Counted from the first letter of the stretch, positions 8,842-18,562 are shown. The stretch is DNA of 64,000 nucleotides from Bacillota bacterium (GCA_023398575.1 JAEWSC010000038.1:40983-104982), one strand, 5' to 3'. Notes: generated from the sequence alone by a model not told the origin. Numbers and translations: made by a program.

Positions 8842-10336
8842 TGCTTTCTCTCGCCTCCTCGATCATGCTGGCTGCCCATTTATTGAGGTCAATCTCATCG
8901 TAGGTACGCTGCGTATACAGCTGGGCCGTAACCACCTTGCCCCGGCGCTGGGGAGCCACGGCGCTGGCTGCAGCCGGGGCCTTTTCAAAGCGCTCCCGGG
9001 CAGCTTTCGCTGCCTCCGGTGTTGTAAGACCTTGCTCCTGCCAGGCTTTTAAGGTTGCGTCAATATAGGGCATTTTCTTGTCCGCACTTTGGGCAAAGGA
9101 TGCGGCCAGCAGCAGCATTTCACTGGCAAAGCCCCAGTCCTTCTGCCATTTTGCCAGCAATGCCCGGTCAGCGGCAGTAGGCTTCTCCCCTTTTCCGCAC
9201 TGTTCATACAGTTGGGAGAGGATGCGGTTGCTTTCGTAAAAGGCGGCGATATATTCCTCCACCTGCCTGGTGGTTGTAAGGCCTTTTTCCTGCCAGGTAG
9301 TAATCAGGCGCAGCACATCATCCAGCTTGCCTCCAGCCCGGGATGCCTCCCTGGCGGCCAGGAGAATGACATCATGCTCCGCTAAGGCCCGCATCTGCCG
9401 GTAGACGGACAGCGTACCCTCACTCACGCTCATGCCGTTTATGCCAAGGGCGCGGAACAGCTCTTTGAGGGGGGCAGCCTGATCCTGCTCCCGCTGCAAT
9501 TGCGTTTCCACCTGCTTTGCGGTAGCCGGCGTCTTTTCGCCCCGCTTGCGCAGGCCGTTTAGTATGCCATCCAGATAGGCCATGGTCGGGTCGCCCTTGG
9601 TGGTTTCCCGGCAGGCGGCCTCCACAGCATCGTGATCGTAGCCCCATTCCCCCGTCCATTTGCGGTACAGGGCCATTTCATCCTCCGATGGCTGGTGGCG
9701 TTTGCCCAAGCGCCGAAGAATTTTGCGGGTACCCTCCAAAACCGTTTTGGAGCGGGACAGCACGGTTTCGGCATCCTCAATGGTATGCACGTTTTCTTCC
9801 GCCAATTGCACCGCCAGCTTTTGGGCAGCCTTAAAGCTGAAATGCTTGCCCCTGGTGGCAATCAAATGATGCACCATCATCAGCACCACCTCCGGCGGCA
9901 GCTTCAAATCCTCCACCCATTCATAGGCCAGGCTGGTTTCGGCGCCGTGCAGCTGCCGGTCCTCACCAAAGGCAGCATACAGCGCATCGGCAAACTGGGT
10001 GTACTGCTTGTCCTCTGCCGGGCATTGACGCATAAAGAGCAGCTGTTTTGCGTTCATATAGCGGAAGGAGGGCGGGTTGTCGGATATGCGCTGCACCAGG
10101 CCCTTGCGCTCCCAATAGCGGTAAGCGGCCAGGACATCGTCTTCAGACAAGCCAAGATCACGGGCCATGACGGTGATATTCATGCCCGAAGTAGGATGAT
10201 AGGTATGCATCAAGCCGTACAGGTATACCTTGACATAATCGCCCTTGGCCGCGGGGAGGTACTCCTGCACAAACAGGTTCTCCACAGGCGTGGCGTCAAA
10301 AAGCGGATATTGTTCATCAAAATCAAATAAGGGCAT
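8834..10336 (-). CDS. DnaD-domain primosome protein with three DnaD-like C-terminal modules
   Basis: Predicted protein of 500 residues. The first ~90 residues form a winged-helix N-domain (ITVMARDLGLSEDDVLAAYRYWERKGLVQ), as in DnaD/DnaB primosome proteins. Later there are three matches to the DnaD C-domain end motif: MAYLDGILNGLRKRG, KLDDVLRLITTWQEKGLTT and MPYIDATLKAWQEQGLTT. Most DnaD or DnaB homologues have one or two. It probably remodels origin DNA and recruits the DnaI-like loader encoded directly downstream. GAGGTGG sits 4 nt before the ATG. It is transcribed divergently from dnaE across a 168-bp gap. Confidence 0.85.
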   Translation of the reverse strand: MPLFDFDEQYPLFDATPVENLFVQEYLPAAKGDYVKVYLYGLMHTYHPTSGMNITVMARDLGLSEDDVLAAYRYWERKGLVQRISDNPPSFRYMNAKQLLFMRQCPAEDKQYTQFADALYAAFGEDRQLHGAETSLAYEWVEDLKLPPEVVLMMVHHLIATRGKHFSFKAAQKLAVQLAEENVHTIEDAETVLSRSKTVLEGTRKILRRLGKRHQPSEDEMALYRKWTGEWGYDHDAVEAACRETTKGDPTMAYLDGILNGLRKRGEKTPATAKQVETQLQREQDQAAPLKELFRALGINGMSVSEGTLSVYRQMRALAEHDVILLAAREASRAGGKLDDVLRLITTWQEKGLTTTRQVEEYIAAFYESNRILSQLYEQCGKGEKPTAADRALLAKWQKDWGFASEMLLLAASFAQSADKKMPYIDATLKAWQEQGLTTPEAAKAARERFEKAPAAASAVAPQRRGKVVTAQLYTQRTYDEIDLNKWAASMIEEARESNA

Positions 10337-10456
10337 ATGACCACCTCGTTATCCTGTACAGTATACCATATTGAAATAGTAAATGAAAATGAAGATACCT
10401 GAAAGTTTTTCGGGATGGGTGCGGAAAGGGGATTTTTTCAAAAAGCCCCCTTCCCG

Positions 10457-10486
10457 CTGACCTATTCCGTTCCTATATGCTATAAT
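10457..10486 (+). promoter_or_regulatory. Extended -10 promoter of dnaE
   Basis: TATAAT at 10481-10486 is preceded by TGC (extended -10), with a weak -35 CTGACC at 10457-10462 (18-nt spacer). The predicted transcript would begin about 12 nt before the dnaE ATG, leaving a very short leader that starts at the ribosome-binding site GAGGTG. Confidence 0.6.
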
Positions 10487-10504
10487 ATCACCGAGGTGAA
10501 CATC

Positions 10505-13500
10505 ATGGCCTTTACCCACCTGCACCTGCATACGGAGTACAGTTTGCTGGATGGCGCGTGCCGGATCAAGCATCTGGTCAAGCGCTTGAAGGAATTGAAT
10601 ATGGACAGCTGCGCCGTTACCGACCACGGCGTTTTGTATGGCGCCATCGAGTTTTATCAAGAATGCAAGGCAAACGGCATCAAGCCCATCTTGGGCTGTG
10701 AAGTATATATTTCTCCCGACATGGAAGACAAGCAGGTGGTGAACCGGGAGTACAGCCACATGGTGCTGCTGTGTCAAAACAATAAGGGCTATAAAAACCT
10801 GATGACGCTGGTCAGCGAAGGGTTTATAAAGGGTTTTTACTACCGGCCTCGCATTGATTATAAGCTGTTGGAAAAGCATTCCGAGGGACTGATTTGCCTG
10901 TCCGCGTGTTTAAGCGGCGACTTGCCCAAAATGCTTTTACAAGGCAGGAGGCAGGAGGCCAAGGAATACGCCCTGCGTATGCAGCGCCTGTTTGGTGAAG
11001 GCAAATTCTATATTGAAATCATGGACCATGGCATCGCCGAGGAAAAACAGGTGCTGCCGGAGCTGGTGCGCCTAAGCCGGGAAACCGGCGTGCCGCTGAT
11101 TGCCACCAACGACGCCCATTACCTTCGCCGGGGGGATGCTGCCGCCCAGGAGGTTTTGATGTGCATTCAAACCGGCAAAACCCTGGCCGATGACGCCCGC
11201 ATGCGCATGGAGACGGAGGAGTTGTACGTAAAAAGCGAGGAGGAGATGCGAAATCTCTTTCCCGCCTGGCCCGACGCCATTGATAATACCCAGCGGATAG
11301 CGGATATGTGCAATATCTCCTTCGATTTTGACAAGATACATCTGCCCAGCTTCAAGCCCATTCCTGCGGGAGAAACACCCTATTCCTTGTTGCTCAGCCT
11401 GTGCAGGCAAGGTTTAGAAAAACGCTACCCCGGCAACGCGGGGGAAGACAGCATCCCCTACAAGCGCCTGATGTACGAACTGAACACCATTGGCAGCATG
11501 GGGTATGTAGATTACTTTTTGATCACGTGGGACTTTATCCACTACGCCAAAAGTCATAACATCATGGTCGGCCCCGGCCGCGGCAGCGGCGCGGGCTCCA
11601 TTGTGGCATACACTTTGGGCATCACTGCCCTGGACCCGCTGAAATACAACCTTCTGTTTGAGCGTTTTTTGAACCCCGAGCGCATTTCCATGCCCGATTT
11701 GGATATTGACTTTTGCTACGAGCGCCGCCAGGAAGTGATCGACTATGTGGCGGACAAGTATGGTGCGGACCACGTGGCCCAAATCATCACCTTTGGCACC
11801 ATGGCAGCAAGGGGTGTGATACGGGATGTAGGACGCGTACTGGGCATGTCATACCAGGATGTGGATAAAGTGGCAAAGGCCGTGCCCTTTGATCTGGGCA
11901 TGACCTTGGAAAAGGCATTGAAGGTCAGCCCTGAACTAAACGCAGCCTATACCAACGACGACAGAGTAAAAAAGCTCATCGATATGGGCCTCTCGCTGGA
12001 AGGCATGCCCCGGCACGCCAGCACCCACGCCGCCGGTGTGCTGATTACCAGTGCCCCGGTAACGGAATATGTGCCCCTGCAAAAAAACGATGAGGTCATC
12101 ACCACCCAGTATCCCATGGGCATATTGGAAAAGCTGGGTCTTTTGAAAATGGACTTTTTGGGTCTGCGCACCCTAACCGTCATCCGGGATACACTGGATA
12201 TGCTCAGAGAGCAAGGCATTGACTTAAAGCCGGAGGACATTCCCATGGATGACCCGGCGGTATATGAGATGATCTCCCAAGGGGATACCGACGGTGTGTT
12301 TCAGTTGGAAGGCGGCGGCATGCGCAGCTTTTTGACGAACATGAAACCGGAAAACTTCGAAGACATCATCGCCGCCATCTCCCTGTACCGCCCCGGCCCC
12401 ATGGAAAGCATTCCCCGCTACATTCAAGGCAAGCATAACCCTTCCACCGTGCAGTATGCCACGCCCCTTTTAAAGCCCATCCTGGATGTAACCTATGGCT
12501 GCATGGTCTACCAGGAGCAGGTGATGCAGATCGTTCGAGACCTGGCCGGCTATTCTCTGGGCCGCAGCGATCTCATGCGCCGGGCCATGTCCAAGAAAAA
12601 GCATGACGTCATGGCCAAGGAGCGGGAATATTTCGTTCACGGCATGAAGGACAAGGATGGAAATCAAGTCATACCCGGATGCGTCAACAATGGCGTGCCG
12701 GAAGAAGTGGCGGAGCACATCTTTGATGAAATGAGCGCCTTCGCTTCCTACGCATTCAACAAAAGCCATGCCGCGGCCTACGGCGTGGTGGCTGTGCAGA
12801 CAGCCTGGCTGAAAAAGCACCATCCCGTGCCGTTTATGGCGGCCATTATGAACAGCGTATACGGCAACGCCCAAAAGATTGCCGGCTATATACAATACTG
12901 CCGGGATCACGGCATTCCCATCCTCCCGCCGGATGTAAACATCAGCACCTGGCGGTTTCGCACCGACGCTTCCTCTGGCAAGCCCGGCATACGCTTTGGC
13001 CTAGGCGCGGTAAAGAATGTGGGCCATAACGCGGTGGAGGCGATTGTTCATGAGCGGGGCAAAGAGAAATACAAAGACATTTTCGATTTTTGCCGCAGGG
13101 TGGATACCGACAGCGTCAATAAGCGGGTGGTGGAAAGCCTGATCCGGGCTGGGGCTTTCGATGGTACCGGCGCAAAACGTGCACAATTGACTTCTGTGTA
13201 CGAGCAAGCCCTGGAGACTGCCGCCGGCCGCCGCAAACAAAACGTAACGGGACAGGTATCCCTGTTTGACCTGGGCGGCCCCGTGAATGCGAGCAGCTTT
13301 GCAGGAGAGAAGCTGCCCCCCATGGAGGAGCTTCCCTTCAGAACCCTTTTGGCCATGGAGAAAGAGATGACCGGTGTGTATATTACCGGCCATCCCCTGG
13401 ATGAGTACGCCCATCTATTAAGTCAGCTGGAATGCAACACCGCCTATGTGGCGGAGCTTTCTGAACGGCCCGATAAAGGTCAGGCCATGGATGGTATGAC

Positions 13501-14098
13501 TGTGCGCATGGGCGGCATACTGGCGGACGCCAGGGGCAAGGCCACCAAAAAGGGTGCGTTTATGGGCTTTATTACGCTGGAAGATTTGACGGGGCAAATA
13601 GAGGGCTTGGTCTTTCCCAAAATCTATGAAAAATTCAGTGGGGTGCTCAAAACCGACGAGCTGGTGGTTTTAACCGGCAAGCTTTCCATCCGCGAGGATG
13701 AAGAAATCAAGCTGCTGGTGGATTCTGTCGCGCCGCTGATGCCTACGGGCGAGGAAAAGTTACCGGTCATTGTAAACCAAACCGTCAGGCGAGTTACACA
13801 GGATGAACCCTACGATCCGTTTCCCCTGCCCTTCCATCAACCAGAGAAGCCGCTGACCGATGCGCAATTGGCCAAGCAAGCGCCTATGAAGCTGTATCTT
13901 CGGGGGTCGCGGCAGCAGCTGGAGCAAATCAAAACGGTATTGCACCAACATCCAGGCCCTGTACCTGTGTATGTGCACATACCGGAGGAGAAAATCACGC
14001 TGCTAACGCCCAAGCACCTGTGGTGCGACGGTGATGAGCAGGTGCAGCAAGCGCTGGAAAGCCTGCTAGGCATGGAGAATATCAAGGCGGTTCTGTAA
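10505..14098 (+). CDS. dnaE: DNA polymerase III alpha subunit, DnaE type
   Basis: Predicted protein of 1197 residues. DnaE is a C-family replicative polymerase. In Bacillota that also have PolC it extends primers on the lagging strand. Order of domains: PHP domain (FTHLHLHTEYSLLDGA at the N-terminus), polymerase palm with GPGRGSGAGSIVAYTLGIT and the catalytic MPDLDIDF, fingers, helix-hairpin-helix region, and a C-terminal OB-fold (MTVRMGGILADARGKATKKG). Length fits the DnaE1 class. The start at 10505 is set by GAGGTG 6-7 nt upstream and by the position of the PHP motif. An upstream in-frame start at 10415 would lie across the promoter. Confidence 0.97.
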   Translation: MAFTHLHLHTEYSLLDGACRIKHLVKRLKELNMDSCAVTDHGVLYGAIEFYQECKANGIKPILGCEVYISPDMEDKQVVNREYSHMVLLCQNNKGYKNLMTLVSEGFIKGFYYRPRIDYKLLEKHSEGLICLSACLSGDLPKMLLQGRRQEAKEYALRMQRLFGEGKFYIEIMDHGIAEEKQVLPELVRLSRETGVPLIATNDAHYLRRGDAAAQEVLMCIQTGKTLADDARMRMETEELYVKSEEEMRNLFPAWPDAIDNTQRIADMCNISFDFDKIHLPSFKPIPAGETPYSLLLSLCRQGLEKRYPGNAGEDSIPYKRLMYELNTIGSMGYVDYFLITWDFIHYAKSHNIMVGPGRGSGAGSIVAYTLGITALDPLKYNLLFERFLNPERISMPDLDIDFCYERRQEVIDYVADKYGADHVAQIITFGTMAARGVIRDVGRVLGMSYQDVDKVAKAVPFDLGMTLEKALKVSPELNAAYTNDDRVKKLIDMGLSLEGMPRHASTHAAGVLITSAPVTEYVPLQKNDEVITTQYPMGILEKLGLLKMDFLGLRTLTVIRDTLDMLREQGIDLKPEDIPMDDPAVYEMISQGDTDGVFQLEGGGMRSFLTNMKPENFEDIIAAISLYRPGPMESIPRYIQGKHNPSTVQYATPLLKPILDVTYGCMVYQEQVMQIVRDLAGYSLGRSDLMRRAMSKKKHDVMAKEREYFVHGMKDKDGNQVIPGCVNNGVPEEVAEHIFDEMSAFASYAFNKSHAAAYGVVAVQTAWLKKHHPVPFMAAIMNSVYGNAQKIAGYIQYCRDHGIPILPPDVNISTWRFRTDASSGKPGIRFGLGAVKNVGHNAVEAIVHERGKEKYKDIFDFCRRVDTDSVNKRVVESLIRAGAFDGTGAKRAQLTSVYEQALETAAGRRKQNVTGQVSLFDLGGPVNASSFAGEKLPPMEELPFRTLLAMEKEMTGVYITGHPLDEYAHLLSQLECNTAYVAELSERPDKGQAMDGMTVRMGGILADARGKATKKGAFMGFITLEDLTGQIEGLVFPKIYEKFSGVLKTDELVVLTGKLSIREDEEIKLLVDSVAPLMPTGEEKLPVIVNQTVRRVTQDEPYDPFPLPFHQPEKPLTDAQLAKQAPMKLYLRGSRQQLEQIKTVLHQHPGPVPVYVHIPEEKITLLTPKHLWCDGDEQVQQALESLLGMENIKAVL

Positions 14099-14162
14099 AA
14101 TTGCAGTGAGAGGTCCATCCATTTTGATACAAGCAAAAGGCAAATTCTATCGGTAATAAGCA

Positions 14163-14191
14163 TTGCGGCATGCCTTCTGTGCTGATACAAT
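14163..14191 (+). promoter_or_regulatory. Promoter for the MFS gene
   Basis: TTGCGG (14163-14168), a 17-nt spacer and TACAAT (14186-14191), with TGA just before the -10 (extended -10). It lies 34 nt upstream of the chosen ATG. Confidence 0.55.
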
Positions 14192-14225
14192 ACATGCAGC
14201 GCTTCATTCGGGAAAGGGTGCTCTT

Positions 14226-15479
14226 ATGACAAGCAAACCAAAGCTGCGCAAGGAGATGCTGCTGTTCTTTATCTTAATCACGGCAGCGGCGCTGGGGAAC
14301 GGGCTGAGCGACAGCATTTATGGGAATTATTTCAAAGAAGTATTTCATGTCAGCACCTATGACCGGGGTTTTATTGAGTTCCCGCGGGAATTGCCTGGCA
14401 TGCTGTGCGCACTGGTCATTGCCTCCCTGTCCATGCTGGGGGATGTAAAGGCCAGCCTCATTGCCCAGGTGCTGGCCTGCCTTGGCCTGACAGCCCTTGG
14501 CGTATTAAAGCCCTCCTTCTCGGTGATGCTGGTATTTCTCTTTATCAACTCCATGGGCATGCACCTGTTTATGCCTTTGCAGGATTCCATTGGCATGTCG
14601 TTGGCAGAGCCAAATCAGATTGGCCGGCGCATGGGCCAGTATGCCAGCGCGAAAACAGCCGTCAGCTTTGTCGCCGGCATCATTGTCTATTTGGGATTTC
14701 GAAGCGGCACCTTCTCCTTTTCCACGCCGGTAATCACTGTGTTTTTATTGGGAGCCGCGGCATTTTTGATTGCCATCACCGCCTCTATTTTTCTGATCAA
14801 GCAAATGGGCCGTCAGCCGGTTACCGTGCGCAAGTTTAAGCTGCTGTTCCGTAAGGAGTATAAATACTATTATATCCTGACGGTGCTCTATGGCGTGCAA
14901 AAGCAAATTGCTTTCGTGTTCGGCTCCTGGGTCGTGATTGAGCTTTTGCGAAAGGGCGCCGACATCATGTCACTTTTAATCATTGCCAGCAGCTTTCTGG
15001 GTATCTTGTTTACCCGCTACGTGGGCCGGTGGATGGATCGGTTCGGCATCAAAAAGATGATGTACGCCGACGCGCTTTCCTTTATTATCGTTTATGTGCT
15101 GTATGGCTTTGTGGTATGGGGCATCACCAGCCATGTACTGCCGGAAGCGGGCTGGCCGGTGATGATTATCTATGGCCTTTTCGTACTGGACCGGCTTTCT
15201 ATGCAGCTGGGCATTGTCAAATCCCTTTACCTGCGCTCTATTGCAGTCAATGACAACGAGGTAACGGCGGCGCTGTCTACCGGCATCAGCCTGGACCATA
15301 TTGTGGCCATTATCGCGGCTCAGTTAAGCGCCGCGGTATGGATGAACTGGGGCGCCCAGTGGGTTTTCTTTATCGCCGCATTCCTGTCCCTGGGCAACCT
15401 GTTTGTCGCCTTCCGGCTGCCATCTGACAAGAAGGAGAAGGTACAAGGCCTTGTAACGGAAAGTGTTGCCGAAGCGTGA
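14226..15479 (+). CDS. Major facilitator superfamily transporter
   Basis: Predicted integral membrane protein of 417 residues with about 12 hydrophobic segments. The first is preceded by a basic N-terminus, and a loop after about segment 8 (RYVGRWMDRFGIKKMMYADA) matches the MFS loop 2-3/8-9 pattern. Substrate cannot be predicted: it could be a drug efflux or solute transporter. The ATG at 14226 follows a purine-rich GGAAAGGG and fits the promoter at 14163-14191. An upstream in-frame start lies inside that promoter. No neighbouring gene on the same strand indicates a substrate. Confidence 0.82.
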   Translation: MTSKPKLRKEMLLFFILITAAALGNGLSDSIYGNYFKEVFHVSTYDRGFIEFPRELPGMLCALVIASLSMLGDVKASLIAQVLACLGLTALGVLKPSFSVMLVFLFINSMGMHLFMPLQDSIGMSLAEPNQIGRRMGQYASAKTAVSFVAGIIVYLGFRSGTFSFSTPVITVFLLGAAAFLIAITASIFLIKQMGRQPVTVRKFKLLFRKEYKYYYILTVLYGVQKQIAFVFGSWVVIELLRKGADIMSLLIIASSFLGILFTRYVGRWMDRFGIKKMMYADALSFIIVYVLYGFVVWGITSHVLPEAGWPVMIIYGLFVLDRLSMQLGIVKSLYLRSIAVNDNEVTAALSTGISLDHIVAIIAAQLSAAVWMNWGAQWVFFIAAFLSLGNLFVAFRLPSDKKEKVQGLVTESVAEA

Positions 15480-15557
15480 GAAGCATTGCGAGTGTATGCA
15501 GCGTCTGCCGGATGTTCCATATGCTGTTCCTCCTTGTTTGTATCTTATTATAAAACC

Positions 15558-15613
15558 AAAGAGACTGCCGTACCGGCCGCAACAATATGCGGCGCTGACG
15601 CGGCAGTCTCTTT
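15558..15613. terminator. Long inverted repeat between MFS gene and uvrA, probable bidirectional terminator
   Basis: AAAGAGACTGCCG (15558-15570) pairs perfectly with 15601-15613. The 30-nt interior holds a second stem, GCCGCA/TGCGGC (15576-15581 with 15588-15593), so the whole can form a branched or cruciform structure. It lies between convergent genes. The flanking T or A runs are modest, so a terminator function is likely but not certain. Confidence 0.5.
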
Positions 15614-15671
15614 ATCATTGACCATAGGTTAAACCAGCACAGACGAACTAATCTATTCCTATACAGAGATT

Positions 15672-15724
15672 CCAAAGGGATATATCCCTTTGGCGGAGGG
15701 TCCCGGGAGGCAGCGCCTCCCGGG
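15672..15724. repeat. Tandem pair of perfect palindromes next to the uvrA stop codon
   Basis: A 22-nt perfect palindrome (15672-15693, arms CCAAAGGGATA and its complement) is followed 8 nt later by a second hairpin with arms CCCGGGAGGC/GCCTCCCGGG (15702-15724, 3-nt loop). The second ends 4 nt from the uvrA stop. Neither has a convincing U-tract. The layout resembles dispersed intergenic palindromic repeats in clostridial genomes, but only one copy lies in this window. Confidence 0.55.
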
Positions 15725-15727
15725 TGG

Positions 15728-18559
15728 TTACTTTCTTTCCAGCATCGGTTTCAAATACTGGCCGGTATAACTTGCCTTTACCTTGCAGATTTCCTCCGGC
15801 GTGCCCGTGGCAATGATCTGTCCGCCCCTGTGCCCGCCCTCCGGACCAAGGTCTATAATGTGATCGGCGGTCTTGATGATATCCAGGTTGTGTTCAATAA
15901 CGATGACACTGTTGCCGGCATCCACCAGACGCTGCAGCACCTGTACCAGGCGGTCCACATCGGCCATGTGAAGGCCGGTGGAGGGTTCGTCCAGTACATA
16001 GATGGTTTTGCCAGTGGCGCGGCGGCTGAGCTCCGTGGCCAGCTTGATCCGCTGGGCTTCGCCGCCGGATAACGTGGTGCTGGATTGCCCCAGTTTCATA
16101 TACCCCAGGCCCACGTCATACAGCGTCTCCAGCTTGCGCAGAATTTGAGGATGGTTTTCAAAATAGGTCAGCCCTTCCTCCACGGTCATTTCCAGCACAT
16201 CGTGGATGGACTTGCCCTTGTAGTGAACCTCCAGCGTTTCCCGGTTGTAGCGCTTGCCCTTGCAGACCTCGCATGGGACGTAGATATCCGGCAAAAAGTG
16301 CATCTCGATTTTGATCAAGCCGTCACCGGAGCAGGCCTCACAGCGGCCGCCCTTGACATTGAAGGAGAAGCGGTTTTCTTTATAGCCCCTGGCTTTTGCA
16401 TCGGGCGTCGCGGCAAACACCTTGCGAATGACATCAAACAGGCCGGTATACGTGGCCGGGTTGCTGCGGGGGGTGCGGCCAATAGGCGACTGGTCGATAT
16501 CAATGATCTTGTCCAGCAGCTGTACGCCTTCCATTTTGTCAAAAGCGCCAGGCCGGGTTTTGGCGCGGTTTAGGTGCTTAGCCAGATACTTGTACAAGAT
16601 TTCGTTGATCAGGCTGGATTTGCCGCTGCCGGATACGCCGGTAACGCAAGTCAGCACTCCCAGCGGTATCGTGGCATCGATATTTTTGAGATTGTGCTCC
16701 CTGGCCCCTTTGATGATCAGCTTTCCGGTGGGCTGACGGCGCGTTCCCGGCACGGGAATTTTCTTTTGCCCGCTTAGGTACTGCCCGGTCAGGGAGTTGG
16801 GGTTGGCGATGATTTCTTCCACCGTGCCCTGGGCTACAATGTGCCCGCCATGAGCGCCTGCGCCGGGGCCGATATCTACAATGTAATCAGCGGCATACAT
16901 GGTATCCTCATCATGCTCGACGACAATCAGCGTGTTGCCGATATCCCGCAGATGCTTTAAGGTACCCAGCAGCCTGGCATTATCCCGCTGGTGCAGGCCG
17001 ATAGAAGGCTCGTCCAGGATATACAATACGCCTACCAGGGAGGAGCCGATTTGTGTCGCCAAGCGGATGCGCTGGGCTTCGCCGCCGGACAGACTGCCCG
17101 CCGCCCGGGATAAGGTGAGATAATCCAGCCCCACATCCACCAGAAAGCCCAGGCGGGCGTTGATCTCCTTGAGAATCTGGGCCGCAATCATGGCCTGCTT
17201 TTCACTTAAGGTCAGGCCCCTAAAAAAGTTTCTGGTATCCAGCACGCTCAAATCGCTGACCTTGGCAATGTTTTCATTGCCCACGGTCACCGCCAAAGCC
17301 TCTGGCTTTAAACGCTTGCCATGGCAGTCGGGGCATTCATCGGCCACCATATACTCTTCATACAGCGCCTTCATACCATCGCTGCCGGTTTCCCGGTAGC
17401 GGCGCTCCAGAGAAGGGATAATGCCCTCATACGGCGCGTCAAAGTGGCCTGCGCCATTCTGGCCGGCATAATGGACGGTGATCTTTTCCTTGCCGGTGCC
17501 GTACAGCAGCATGTTCACAATCTTTTCCGGCAGGTCCTTCACCGGCGTATCCAAGTCAAAGCCATACTTTTTTGCCAGGGCGGCAAAGAACATGTTGGCG
17601 ATGCTGGACGGGTCTTTCACATTCCAGCCCATGGCGTTGATGGCGCCTTGGTTCAGGGAAAGGTTCGTGTCCGGCAAAACGATATCGGGGCTGATCTTCA
17701 TCAGTGTGCCAAGGCCTGCGCAGGTGGGACATGCGCCAAAGGGGCTGTTGAAGGAGAAAAGCCGGGGAGCCAGCTCCTCAATGGAAATGCCGCAGTCGGC
17801 GCAGGCATAATTCTGGGAAAACAAAATCTCGCCCTGCTCGAACATATCGATCAGAATCAAGCCGCCGGACTGGCCTGCCGCGGTCTCCATACTGTCGGTA
17901 AGCCGCTTTTGAAGCTCTTTGCCTGGCCTGATGATCAAGCGATCGATAACAATCTCAATGGAATGCTTCTTTTGCTTGTCCAAAGGCGGCGTGTCATCAA
18001 TCTCGTACAGCGTGCCGTCGATGCGTACGCGAACGAAGCCTCCCTTGCGGGCATCCTCCAAAATGCGGGCATGCTCGCCCTTGCGGCCGCGGACCACAGG
18101 CGCCAACACCTGCAGCTTGGTGCCCTCAGGATTCGACAATATCAGGTCCACCATCTGATCGATGGTTTGCTGATTGATCTCCTTGCCGCACTGGGGGCAG
18201 TGGGGTGTGCCGATGCGGGCATACAAAAGGCGCAGGTAATCGTGGATTTCCGTCACCGTACCCACGGTGGAACGGGGGTTGCGGCTGGTGGTTTTCTGAT
18301 CGATGGAGATGGCGGGGGACAATCCCTCAATATAATCGATGTCTGGCTTCTCCATCTGACCCAGGAACTGCCGGGCATAAGCGGACAGCGATTCCACATA
18401 CCGCCGCTGCCCTTCGGCATAAATCGTATCAAACGCCAGCGAGCTCTTCCCCGACCCGGACAGCCCGGTGAACACCACTAGCTTGTCGCGGGGGATCTCC
18501 AGATCAATATTCTTGAGGTTATGCTCCCTGGCCCCTTTAATCAACAGCGTATTGCGCAA
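15728..18559 (-). CDS. uvrA: Excinuclease ABC subunit A
   Basis: Predicted protein of 943 residues, standard for UvrA. It is the damage-recognition ATPase of nucleotide excision repair and acts with UvrB. It has two ABC ATPase modules: Walker A TGLSGSGKSSLAFDT near residue 35 and TGVSGSGKSSLINE in the second half, each followed by a signature LSGGEAQRI. Zinc-finger cysteines are visible (CPQCGKEI, CADCG, CPTCAG, CEACSGDG, CEVCKGKRY). The start is TTG at 18559 with GAGGTG 6 nt upstream. It begins 3 nt after the stop of the DUF362 ferredoxin gene, so the two form an operon. uvrB and uvrC are not in the window. Confidence 0.97.
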   Translation of the reverse strand: MRNTLLIKGAREHNLKNIDLEIPRDKLVVFTGLSGSGKSSLAFDTIYAEGQRRYVESLSAYARQFLGQMEKPDIDYIEGLSPAISIDQKTTSRNPRSTVGTVTEIHDYLRLLYARIGTPHCPQCGKEINQQTIDQMVDLILSNPEGTKLQVLAPVVRGRKGEHARILEDARKGGFVRVRIDGTLYEIDDTPPLDKQKKHSIEIVIDRLIIRPGKELQKRLTDSMETAAGQSGGLILIDMFEQGEILFSQNYACADCGISIEELAPRLFSFNSPFGACPTCAGLGTLMKISPDIVLPDTNLSLNQGAINAMGWNVKDPSSIANMFFAALAKKYGFDLDTPVKDLPEKIVNMLLYGTGKEKITVHYAGQNGAGHFDAPYEGIIPSLERRYRETGSDGMKALYEEYMVADECPDCHGKRLKPEALAVTVGNENIAKVSDLSVLDTRNFFRGLTLSEKQAMIAAQILKEINARLGFLVDVGLDYLTLSRAAGSLSGGEAQRIRLATQIGSSLVGVLYILDEPSIGLHQRDNARLLGTLKHLRDIGNTLIVVEHDEDTMYAADYIVDIGPGAGAHGGHIVAQGTVEEIIANPNSLTGQYLSGQKKIPVPGTRRQPTGKLIIKGAREHNLKNIDATIPLGVLTCVTGVSGSGKSSLINEILYKYLAKHLNRAKTRPGAFDKMEGVQLLDKIIDIDQSPIGRTPRSNPATYTGLFDVIRKVFAATPDAKARGYKENRFSFNVKGGRCEACSGDGLIKIEMHFLPDIYVPCEVCKGKRYNRETLEVHYKGKSIHDVLEMTVEEGLTYFENHPQILRKLETLYDVGLGYMKLGQSSTTLSGGEAQRIKLATELSRRATGKTIYVLDEPSTGLHMADVDRLVQVLQRLVDAGNSVIVIEHNLDIIKTADHIIDLGPEGGHRGGQIIATGTPEEICKVKASYTGQYLKPMLERK

Positions 18560-18562
18560 TCT

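Noticed and set aside
17321..18481. A 386-codon plus-strand open frame inside uvrA
   Set aside because: Antisense to highly conserved UvrA sequence, with no ribosome-binding site and no family features.
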